15,078 nucleotides of DNA from Planctomycetota bacterium (lineage in GTDB: Bacteria > Planctomycetota > MHYJ01 > JACPRB01): positions 1 to 15,078 of the forward strand of contig JACQFK010000086.1 of assembly GCA_016200125.1 (NCBI GenBank), in the 5' to 3' direction. Shown piece by piece: positions 8,762 through 15,078 of this stretch. Each line of letters starts with the position of its first letter. Position 1 is the first letter of the stretch. A model generated the notes under the pieces. It was given only the letters and a program-made list of their open reading frames with translations, did not search any database and was not told where the DNA came from. Made by a program: the position numbers and the translations under genes.

Positions 8762-9820
8762 ATGGCGTCTCGGAAGGGCGAACCCGCGGCCGCAACGCCG
8801 CCCCCGAGCAGCCTCGTCCGCATCGTCCTCGACAAGGGCTGGGCCACCAAGGAGCAGATCAAGGAAGCCGTCCGCTACCAGGCCCAGAAGAAGGTCACGA
8901 TCTCCGAGGCCTTCATCGCCCTCGGCATCCTCACCGAGGTCCAGGTCCGCCGCGCGATCGGCGACCGCAAGGCCCCGCCGCCCCCCTCGAGCCGCCCCCA
9001 CCCCCTCGAGGACGCCATCAAGGGCTACCGCATCCTCGAGCGCATCGGCTCCGGCGGGATGGGCGACGTCTACCTGGCCCGGCAGACCAGCCTCGACCGC
9101 GCCGTCGCGCTCAAGATCCTCCCGGCCCATTTCGCCACCGACGAGGAATTCATCGAGCGCTTCGTCGTCGAGGCCCGCGCGGCGGGCAAGGTCTTCCACG
9201 AGAACATCGTCGCCGCGGTCGACATCGGCGAATCGAACGGCCGCTACTTCTTCGTCATGGAGTTCGTCAAGGGGCCGACCCTCCAGCAGCTGATCCGGAA
9301 GTCGGGGGCGCTTCCCGAGGAGCGGGCCCTCGACATCGCCCGGCAGGTCGCCCGCGGCCTCAAGCACGCCTACGCGCACGGGCTGATCCACCGCGACATC
9401 AAGCCCGCGAACATCATGATCGCCCCCGGGAACGTGGCGAAGATCTGCGACTTCGGTCTCGCCCGCGAGATCTCCGCCGACGGGACGATCTCGATGCCCG
9501 GCATCGTCCAGTCGAGCCCCGCCTACGCGTCCCCGGAGCAGAGCCGCGGGCGCGAGGATCTCGACCATCGCAGCGACATGTACTCGCTCGGCGTCACGCT
9601 CTTCGAGATGCTCACCGGCGAGCGGCCCTTCCAGGCGGACACGCCGGCGGCGCTCCTCAAGAAGCACGCGACCGTCGCCCCGCCGTCGCCCGCAGAGATC
9701 AATCCGGACCTCAGCCCCGCGACCGCCCAGCTCGTGCTGCGCCTGCTCCGGAAGGATCCGGCGAAGCGCTTCGAGAGCTACGACCAGCTCATCGCGGCGA
9801 TCGACGCGGCCGCGAAATAA
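8762..9820 (+). CDS. Soluble Ser/Thr protein kinase with N-terminal MshEN-like domain
   Basis: A 352-residue Hanks-type kinase. Residues 88 onward hold the catalytic domain: Gly-rich loop IGSGGMGDVYLA (95-106), VALK Lys118, helix-C Glu137, HRDIKPANIM with catalytic Asp212, DFG at 230-232, SPAYASPEQ, and DMYSLGVTLFEMLTGERPF. It ends at the C-lobe motif RKDPAKRFESYDQL. All catalytic residues are present, so it should be active. Residues 17-69 form two 24-residue helical units with a five-residue spacer, matching the layout of MshEN (type II secretion ATPase N-terminal) domains, joined by a Pro/Ser linker. There is no membrane segment, so it is cytoplasmic. It starts after a strong terminator, so a promoter should lie within 8679-8761. 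The dehydrogenase-like gene begins 30 bases downstream and is probably co-transcribed. Confidence 0.93.
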   Translation: MASRKGEPAAATPPPSSLVRIVLDKGWATKEQIKEAVRYQAQKKVTISEAFIALGILTEVQVRRAIGDRKAPPPPSSRPHPLEDAIKGYRILERIGSGGMGDVYLARQTSLDRAVALKILPAHFATDEEFIERFVVEARAAGKVFHENIVAAVDIGESNGRYFFVMEFVKGPTLQQLIRKSGALPEERALDIARQVARGLKHAYAHGLIHRDIKPANIMIAPGNVAKICDFGLAREISADGTISMPGIVQSSPAYASPEQSRGREDLDHRSDMYSLGVTLFEMLTGERPFQADTPAALLKKHATVAPPSPAEINPDLSPATAQLVLRLLRKDPAKRFESYDQLIAAIDAAAK

Positions 9821-9850
9821 ACCCCGCCGGGGGACGTTCCATAGGCAACC

Positions 9851-12800
9851 ATGACCCAGCTCCTGGCGGCGGCGCTCCTGCTCTGCGCGCAGGACTTCTC
9901 CGACGAGGTCCTCCAGTCGGTCCGCAAGCTGCGCGTCCCCAAGGGCCTCAAGGTCGAGCTCTTCGCCGCCGAGCCGCAGTTCGTCAATCCGGTCGCCTTC
10001 TCCATCGACGAGAAGGGCCGCTTCTTCGTCGCCGAGACCCACCGGCGCCACTCCAGCGTGCTGGAGGTCTGGGACCGCCGCGAATGGCTGGACGACGACC
10101 TCGCCGCGCGCCGCGTCGAGGACCGCGTCGCCCTCTACCGCAAGCGCCTGGGCGCGGCTGCGGACAAGCTCTCGGCCGACTCGGAGCGCAACCGACTGAT
10201 CGAGGACCTCGGCGGGAAGGGCCGCGCCGACTTCGCCGCGACCTTCGCCGAGGGCTTCAACGCGCTCGCCGACGGGCTCGGCTCCGGCGTCCTCGCCCGC
10301 GGCAGCGAGGTCTGGTACACCTGCGCCCCGAACCTCTGGCACCTGACGGTCGGCCCCGACGGCAAGGCCTCCGCCCGGAAGCTGCTGCACTTTGGGTTCG
10401 GCGTGCATATGGGCTCCGGGGCCCATGACCTTCACGGCCTCTGCTTCGGTCCCGACGGGAAGATCTACTTCAGCATGGGCGACCGCGGGTACCACGTGAC
10501 CGCCGGCGGGCAGACCTACGATTCGCCCGACATGGGCGGCGTCCTCCGCTGCAATCCCGACGGCTCGGACCTCGAGGTCTTCGCGACCGGCCTCCGCAAT
10601 CCCGAGCAGCTCTGCTTCGACGACCGCGGCAACCTCTGGACCGGCGACAACAACAGCGACGCCGGCGACAAGGCCCGCTGGGTCTGGGTCGTCGAGGGCG
10701 GGGACAGCGGCTGGCGCTTCGGCTACCAGCGCGAGGTGCTCAAGAGCCCCTGGATGATCGAGCGGCTCTGGGAGATCGAGAGCGGCAGGACCGCGCCCTC
10801 GCAGGCGCCGCCCGCGGGCTACGTGGGCCACGGGCCGTCGGGCATCGCCTTCAACCCCGGGTCCGGGCTCAACGACGCCTACCGGGACCATTTCTTCATG
10901 GCCGACTTCCCGGGCGCCGTCCGCTCCTTCGCGGTGAAGCCGAAGGGGGCGGGCTTCGTCGTGGTCGACGACAAGGAATTCCTCGGGGAGCTCTGGCCCA
11001 CCGACGTGAAGTTCGGGCCCGACGGCGCGCTCTATGTCTCCGACTGGGTCCAGGGCTGGGCGAAGCCGGGGAAGGGGAGGATCTTCCGGGTCTTCGATCC
11101 GGCCGCGCCGGCCGACGACACCCGCACGCTGCTGGCGGACGGCATGGCGGCACGCGCCCCCAAGGCGCTCCACGACCTGCTCGCCCACCGCGACCTGCGG
11201 GTCCGCCAGGCGGCGCAGTTCGAGCTGGCGGCGCGGAAGAAGGACGCGATCCTCGCCGCGGCCGCCCACAGCGGGAGCGGGCTCGCACGGCTCCACGGGA
11301 TCTGGGGCCTGGGACAGCTTCGCCTCGCGGCGCCGCTGGTCCCGCTGCTCCGCGACCCCGACGCGGAGGTCCGCGCGCAGGCCGCGAAGGTGCTGGGCGA
11401 TCTCCGGTCGGCCGACGGACTGCTGCCCCTGCTGAAGGACGAGAGCCCGCGCGTCAGGCTCTTTGCGGCGCTTGCGCTCGGGAAGTGCCGGCAGAAGGAG
11501 GCGGTCGCGCCGATCCTCTCGATGCTCCGGGACAACGATGACCAGGATCCCTTCGTGCGCCATGCCGGAGTCGCGGCGCTGGCGTGGATCGGCGACGTCG
11601 AGCCTCTGCCCCAGGATCCCTCGGCCGCGGTCCGGCTCGCGTCGCTGCTCGCGCTGCGGCGGCTCGAGCGGAAGGAGGTGGAACTCTTCCTCGACGATGC
11701 GGATCCGCGGATCGCGCTCGAAGCGGCCCGCGCGATCCACGACGTGCCGATTCCCGCGGCGGCGCCGGCGCTGATCCGGATGCTCGGCAAGCCCGGGCTG
11801 AACGATCGAATCTACGTCCGGGCCGTGAATGCCGCGCTTCGAGAGGGGGCCCTGCAGCCGCTCCAGTCCTTCATTCGCAAGATCGCCACGCCCGCGCTGC
11901 GCGTCGACGCGCTCGAGGCGCTGGCGGAGTGGGAGCATCCGCCCGGACGCGACCGCGTCATGGGTCTCTGGCGTCCGGTTCCGGCGAGAACCCTGGACGC
12001 CGCGCAGCGAGACGCGGTCGACAACATCCTCATGGCGGAGATCACCGACGAGAAGGACGATGCGGCCCGCGTGCAGGCGATCCGTGCCTGGGCCGCCCTG
12101 CGCCTCGGCAGCCAGAACAACATCATCCGGGGTCTCTTCAGGGAGGCTCACTGGCCTTCGGCGGTCCGGGTCGAAGCGCTCCGGGCGATGGGAGAAGTGA
12201 AGGACCCGGAGGCGGCCGCGGCCGTGACCGCGGCGCTGGACGACAAGGATGCGGCGCTGCGCGAGGAAGCGGTGAAGCTGCTCGTCCGGCTCCGGCTTCC
12301 CGACACCTCGGGACTGCTGGAGAAGCTGGCGAAGGAGAAGGGCGCCCTGGGGGTGCGGCAGGCGGCGGTCACATCGCTCGGCGACTGGCCGGGCCCCGAG
12401 GCGGACGCGATCGTGGGGCGCCTGCTGGACCAGTGGAACGAGCTCCCGGCCGGGCTTCAGCTGGAAGTGCTGGAGGCGGCGGGGAAGCGGCTGCCGTCGC
12501 GGACGATCGACCGGCGGATCCCCAACGGCGAACTGCTCGAGGGAGGCGACGCGAAGGCGGGCCGCGAGATCTTCTTCGACCGCCTCGACGTCGCCTGCGC
12601 CCGCTGCCATGCGGTGAAGGACAAGGGCGGGACCGTGGGGCCGCCGCTCACGACCGTGGGGAAGCAGAAGACGTGCGAGCAGATCCTCGACTCGATCCTG
12701 TTTCCGAACAAGGAGATCGCCCAGGGCTACGGCCAGTGGCTGCTCCAGATGGAGGACGGGGCGATCGAGGTGGGCCGCATCGAGAAGGAGAGCGACGCGG

Positions 12801-12961
12801 AGATCCTGCTGCTTCTCGCGGACGGGAACCGGAAGACGCTGGCCAAGGCCAGCGTGAAAGCGCGCAAGGCGGGGCTCTCCGCGATGCCGGACGACATTTC
12901 AAAGGCGCTGTCGCGCCGGGACCTTCGCGACCTGGTGGCCTATCTTTCCGGCCTCCGCTGA
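9851..12961 (+). CDS. PVC-type membrane-bound dehydrogenase-like protein: beta-propeller, HEAT repeats, cytochrome c
   Basis: A 1036-residue protein of the planctomycete/verrucomicrobial family that combines a PQQ/sorbosone-dehydrogenase-like propeller, HEAT repeats and a C-terminal heme domain. The N-terminus (MTQLLAAALLLCAQDF) is short and hydrophobic and probably a signal peptide, though it lacks the usual basic residue. The propeller spans about 30-430 (GPDGKIYFSMGDRG, LRNPEQLCFDDRGNLWTGDN, GHGPSGIAFNPG). HEAT/PBS-lyase-like repeats span about 440-870 (DPDAEVRAQAAKVLGDLRS, DESPRVRLFAALALGK). The cytochrome c domain begins near 890 with CARCH at 916-920, a GTVGPPL motif, and Met1012 (SAMPDD) as candidate sixth ligand. 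Homologues are thought to oxidise sugars or alcohols and pass electrons to heme, but the substrate here cannot be read. No good Shine-Dalgarno is visible; the 30-base gap suggests read-through from the kinase gene. Confidence 0.9.
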   Translation: MTQLLAAALLLCAQDFSDEVLQSVRKLRVPKGLKVELFAAEPQFVNPVAFSIDEKGRFFVAETHRRHSSVLEVWDRREWLDDDLAARRVEDRVALYRKRLGAAADKLSADSERNRLIEDLGGKGRADFAATFAEGFNALADGLGSGVLARGSEVWYTCAPNLWHLTVGPDGKASARKLLHFGFGVHMGSGAHDLHGLCFGPDGKIYFSMGDRGYHVTAGGQTYDSPDMGGVLRCNPDGSDLEVFATGLRNPEQLCFDDRGNLWTGDNNSDAGDKARWVWVVEGGDSGWRFGYQREVLKSPWMIERLWEIESGRTAPSQAPPAGYVGHGPSGIAFNPGSGLNDAYRDHFFMADFPGAVRSFAVKPKGAGFVVVDDKEFLGELWPTDVKFGPDGALYVSDWVQGWAKPGKGRIFRVFDPAAPADDTRTLLADGMAARAPKALHDLLAHRDLRVRQAAQFELAARKKDAILAAAAHSGSGLARLHGIWGLGQLRLAAPLVPLLRDPDAEVRAQAAKVLGDLRSADGLLPLLKDESPRVRLFAALALGKCRQKEAVAPILSMLRDNDDQDPFVRHAGVAALAWIGDVEPLPQDPSAAVRLASLLALRRLERKEVELFLDDADPRIALEAARAIHDVPIPAAAPALIRMLGKPGLNDRIYVRAVNAALREGALQPLQSFIRKIATPALRVDALEALAEWEHPPGRDRVMGLWRPVPARTLDAAQRDAVDNILMAEITDEKDDAARVQAIRAWAALRLGSQNNIIRGLFREAHWPSAVRVEALRAMGEVKDPEAAAAVTAALDDKDAALREEAVKLLVRLRLPDTSGLLEKLAKEKGALGVRQAAVTSLGDWPGPEADAIVGRLLDQWNELPAGLQLEVLEAAGKRLPSRTIDRRIPNGELLEGGDAKAGREIFFDRLDVACARCHAVKDKGGTVGPPLTTVGKQKTCEQILDSILFPNKEIAQGYGQWLLQMEDGAIEVGRIEKESDAEILLLLADGNRKTLAKASVKARKAGLSAMPDDISKALSRRDLRDLVAYLSGLR

Positions 12962-13019
12962 CGTTTTTTCCGCCCCGATTTCCGTTCAATTGCCAACAGA
13001 AGGGCGGATGAGGTAACAA

Positions 13020-13043
13020 ATGGCCACCCCAAGCTATAGGTAG
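13020..13043 (+). other. Possible seven-codon leader ORF upstream of the second cytochrome gene
   Basis: ATG GCC ACC CCA AGC TAT AGG TAG, encoding MATPSYR. GAGGT (13010-13014), a good Shine-Dalgarno, lies five bases before the ATG. The peptide shows no attenuator-type run of one amino acid. It may be chance; I list it because the ribosome-site spacing is better than that of several full genes here. Confidence 0.25.
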
Positions 13044-13084
13044 GTGGGCGGGGGAAGGCGCCAACGAACCCTTCAGCCCGTGTG

Positions 13085-13090
13085 TAAAAT
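13085..13090 (+). promoter_or_regulatory. Candidate -10 element for the second cytochrome gene
   Basis: TAAAAT matches the sigma-70 -10 consensus at five of six bases and stands out in GC-rich surroundings 21 bases before ATG 13112. No -35 is recognisable at the expected spacing (13062-13067 reads CAACGA), so this is weak. Confidence 0.2.
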
Positions 13091-13111
13091 ATGGGGACGA
13101 CGAGGGCGAGC

Positions 13112-15078
13112 ATGGCTTACCGGTTCAGCCTCCTGAGCGCCGCGCTTCTCGTTTGCCTTGGGCGCGCCCAGGGCGACGGCGAGGGAGTTCGTCTTCTTGC
13201 CGAGCCCGCCTCGATCGAAGTCCGCGGGCCCGGAGCCGATCACGGATTCCTGGTCTCCGCGGAGGCCGAGGATGGGCGCTGGATCGACGTCACCAAGGAC
13301 GCCGTCTGCGTCTCGTCGAACCCCAAGATCGTCTCGGTGGTGAACGGCCGCCTCAGCGCGATCTCCGACGGCGAGGCGGAAATCGCGATCACGCACGGCG
13401 GACGCTCGGCCGCGATCAAGGTCGTCTCCGCCGACACCGGTACGGCCGCCGCCCCGTCGTTCCGCAACGAGGTCGTCCCGGTCCTCACGCGCTTCGGCTG
13501 CAACCAGGGCGGCTGCCACGGCAAGGAAGCGGGGCAGAACAACTTCAAGCTTTCGCTCCGCGGCTTCGCGCCCGAGGAGGACTACAACCGGCTGATCGTC
13601 GAATCCTTCGGCCGGCGGATGAACCACGCGGCTCCCGAACTGAGCCTCGTGCTGGGCAAGGCCTCGGGCCGGATCCCGCACCGCGGCGGCGAGCTCTTCG
13701 CGAAGGACTCGCGCGCCTACGAGCTGCTCGTGAAGTGGATCGAGGCCGGCACGCCGAACGTCCGCCCCGGGGAGGCCGCGCTCGCGTCGCTCGAGATCCT
13801 GGGCGGCGGGCGCCGGCTCGCCGCGGGCCAGGAGCAGCCGCTGCTCGTGCGCGCGACCTTCGCCGACGGCCGGGTTCGCGACGTCACCTGGCTCGCCAAG
13901 TTCTACTCGAACGACGTGACCGTGCTGGGCGTCACCGACTCGGGAAAAGTGAAGGCGAAGCGCGAGGGCGCCTCGACCGTGCGGGCGCACTTCATGGACA
14001 AGGTCGCCGTGACGGCCTTCACGGTCCCGCATCGCCGCGAGCTCGACCCGGCGCTCTACGCCGCCCGGCAGAACGTGCTCGACGGGCCGCTCTTCGAGAA
14101 GCTGGCCGAGCTGCGCATCCCGCCCTCGCCCGGCTGCAGCGACGAAGAGTTCCTCCGCCGCGCCTGCCTCGACACGATCGGCACGCTGCCTTCCGCCGCG
14201 GAGGCCGCCGCATTTCTCGACGACAAGGCCGCCGACAAGCGGACGAAGGCCGTGGATTCGCTCTTCGAGCGGCCGGAGTTCGTCGACTACTGGGCCCAGC
14301 TCCTGGGCGACCTCCTCCAGAACCGGAAGGAGCGCGACCACGACGTCCGCGGCTCCAAGGGCGTGCGGGCCTTCCACCAGTGGCTGCGGGAGCAGGTGGC
14401 CGCCAACCGGCCCTGGAACGAGCTGGCGCGCGACGTCCTCACCGCCACGGGCGACACCGCGAAGAGCCCGCAGATCGGCTACTTCGTCGTGACGGTCGGC
14501 GAGATGCGCGAGGCGCCCAAGAGCGACCTGGTCTCCTCGGTCGCCCAGTCCTTCCTCGGCACCCGCATCCTCTGCTGCAAGTGCCACAACCATCCGGACG
14601 AGAAGTACACGCAGGACGACTACTACCACTTCGCCGCCTTCTTCTCCTCGGTGATGCTCGACCGGCAGAAGCCCGAGAAGGCGCCGACGGGGCTTGCGGT
14701 CATGACGCCCGGCGAGCAGGAGCAGCGCAAGCGCCACGCCGACCTCGAGAAGCAGGTCAAGACGATCGAGATCTCCCTCACGGGCAAGAGCGAGGAGGAG
14801 CAGAAGAAGCTCCAGAAGCAGCTCGACGACAAGCGCAAGGAGATGGACGGCTGCCGCAAGCGGGCCGACGAGCTCCGCAAGGCGCCCGTGAAGGTCTCGC
14901 AGCCCCGCACCGGTCTCGCCCTCGCCCCCCAGCCGCTCGACCGCAGCGCCATCGAGCTGCCGCCCGGCGAGGATCCGCGCAAGGCGCTCGCCGACTGGAT
15001 GACGGCGCCCGGCAACGACTACTTCTCGGGCGCGATGGTGAACCGGCTCTGGAAGCACTTCTTCGGCGTCGGCCTGGT
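13112..15078 (+). CDS. DUF1549-DUF1553 planctomycete cytochrome-type protein (3' end missing)
   Basis: The frame is open to the right edge (655 codons). ATG 13112 has a GAGGG site five bases upstream and begins a signal peptide (MAYRFSLLSAALLVCLGRAQ). ATG 13091 is in frame but has no ribosome site, and a TAA at 13085 closes the frame above. Domains: Ig-like Big_2 at about 25-105 (IDVTKDAVCVSSNPKIVSV); CX4CH motif CNQGGCH at 130-136 followed by NNFKLSLRGF; second Big_2-like domain at about 225-310 with ADGRVRDVTW; DUF1549 from about 330 (EEFLRRACLDTIGTLPS) with CCKCHNHPDEKYTQDDYY at 488-492 onward; a Lys/Glu-rich coiled coil at about 534-593; and the start of DUF1553 (AMVNRLWKHFFGVGL). Compared with the gene at 2144-7098 it lacks the PSCyt1 and WD40 parts, and its coiled coil sits before DUF1553 instead of after it. 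Exported, possibly heme-binding; function not established. Confidence 0.92.
   Translation, partial: MAYRFSLLSAALLVCLGRAQGDGEGVRLLAEPASIEVRGPGADHGFLVSAEAEDGRWIDVTKDAVCVSSNPKIVSVVNGRLSAISDGEAEIAITHGGRSAAIKVVSADTGTAAAPSFRNEVVPVLTRFGCNQGGCHGKEAGQNNFKLSLRGFAPEEDYNRLIVESFGRRMNHAAPELSLVLGKASGRIPHRGGELFAKDSRAYELLVKWIEAGTPNVRPGEAALASLEILGGGRRLAAGQEQPLLVRATFADGRVRDVTWLAKFYSNDVTVLGVTDSGKVKAKREGASTVRAHFMDKVAVTAFTVPHRRELDPALYAARQNVLDGPLFEKLAELRIPPSPGCSDEEFLRRACLDTIGTLPSAAEAAAFLDDKAADKRTKAVDSLFERPEFVDYWAQLLGDLLQNRKERDHDVRGSKGVRAFHQWLREQVAANRPWNELARDVLTATGDTAKSPQIGYFVVTVGEMREAPKSDLVSSVAQSFLGTRILCCKCHNHPDEKYTQDDYYHFAAFFSSVMLDRQKPEKAPTGLAVMTPGEQEQRKRHADLEKQVKTIEISLTGKSEEEQKKLQKQLDDKRKEMDGCRKRADELRKAPVKVSQPRTGLALAPQPLDRSAIELPPGEDPRKALADWMTAPGNDYFSGAMVNRLWKHFFGVGL

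Noticed and set aside
9878..9892. Lipoprotein signal (LLLC) in the dehydrogenase-like protein
   Set aside because: The residue before Cys12 is Leu, not Ala or Gly as a lipobox needs. A plain signal peptide is the safer reading.
8615..12610. 1331-codon open frame on the minus strand
   Set aside because: It lies opposite the kinase and the dehydrogenase-like genes, both of which have clear family motifs. Its product is a low-complexity mix of Arg, Asp, Val, Leu and Ala without recognisable domains, as expected from the antisense of GC-rich codons.
12964..12969. Rho-independent terminator after the dehydrogenase-like gene
   Set aside because: Six T's follow the stop codon, but only a four-base stem (GGCC/GGCC) is available upstream, too weak to call.
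13073..15058. 661-codon open frame on the minus strand
   Set aside because: It is opposite the second DUF1549/DUF1553 gene, which is clearly coding on the + strand to the window edge.

Overview
The window reads as a GC-rich chromosomal segment of a planctomycete (Planctomycetota) or a close PVC relative. The evidence is the set of protein families. There are two very large exported proteins of the planctomycete cytochrome type (PSCyt1 / DUF1549 / DUF1553), a twin-arginine DUF1501 protein, a PVC-type propeller-HEAT-cytochrome c dehydrogenase-like protein, and two Hanks-type Ser/Thr kinases. All supported genes are on the + strand. Both window edges cut through genes, and I see no RNA genes, mobile elements or CRISPR arrays.

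Layout. (1) 1-2048: the C-terminal part of a membrane-anchored Ser/Thr kinase with a long, very regular ~45-residue repeat region. (2) 2144-7098: one giant cytochrome gene (heme motif, seven-bladed WD40 propeller, Ig-like domains, second heme motif, DUF1549, DUF1553) that is broken at about 4484-4495. The break is a frame change plus an apparent loss of ~50 codons, leaving two ORFs that touch through an ATGA overlap. (3) 7155-8618: the DUF1501 partner with a strong Shine-Dalgarno. A textbook rho-independent terminator (8638-8678) closes this unit. (4) 8762-9820: a short soluble Ser/Thr kinase with an MshEN-like N-terminal domain. (5) 9851-12961, only 30 bases downstream: the propeller/HEAT/cytochrome c protein. 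(6) 13112 to the right edge: a second DUF1549/DUF1553 cytochrome of different architecture (no WD40, no N-terminal CXXCH domain), incomplete here.

How they may fit together. The four cytochrome, DUF1501 and dehydrogenase products all carry export signals and probably work outside the cytoplasm. DUF1549/DUF1553 and DUF1501 genes are recurrent neighbours in planctomycetes, but their biochemical role is not established, so I give none. The two kinases are the obvious cytoplasmic signalling components, and the second probably shares a transcript with the dehydrogenase-like gene. Any regulatory link between the kinases and the cytochromes is inferred from position only.

The points most worth a second look are the MshEN-like module on a kinase, the 45-residue GxDP repeats, the break in the giant cytochrome (measurable against its paralogue in the same window), and the CX4CH heme motifs. 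I do not see a clearly new system; the components belong to recognisable families.
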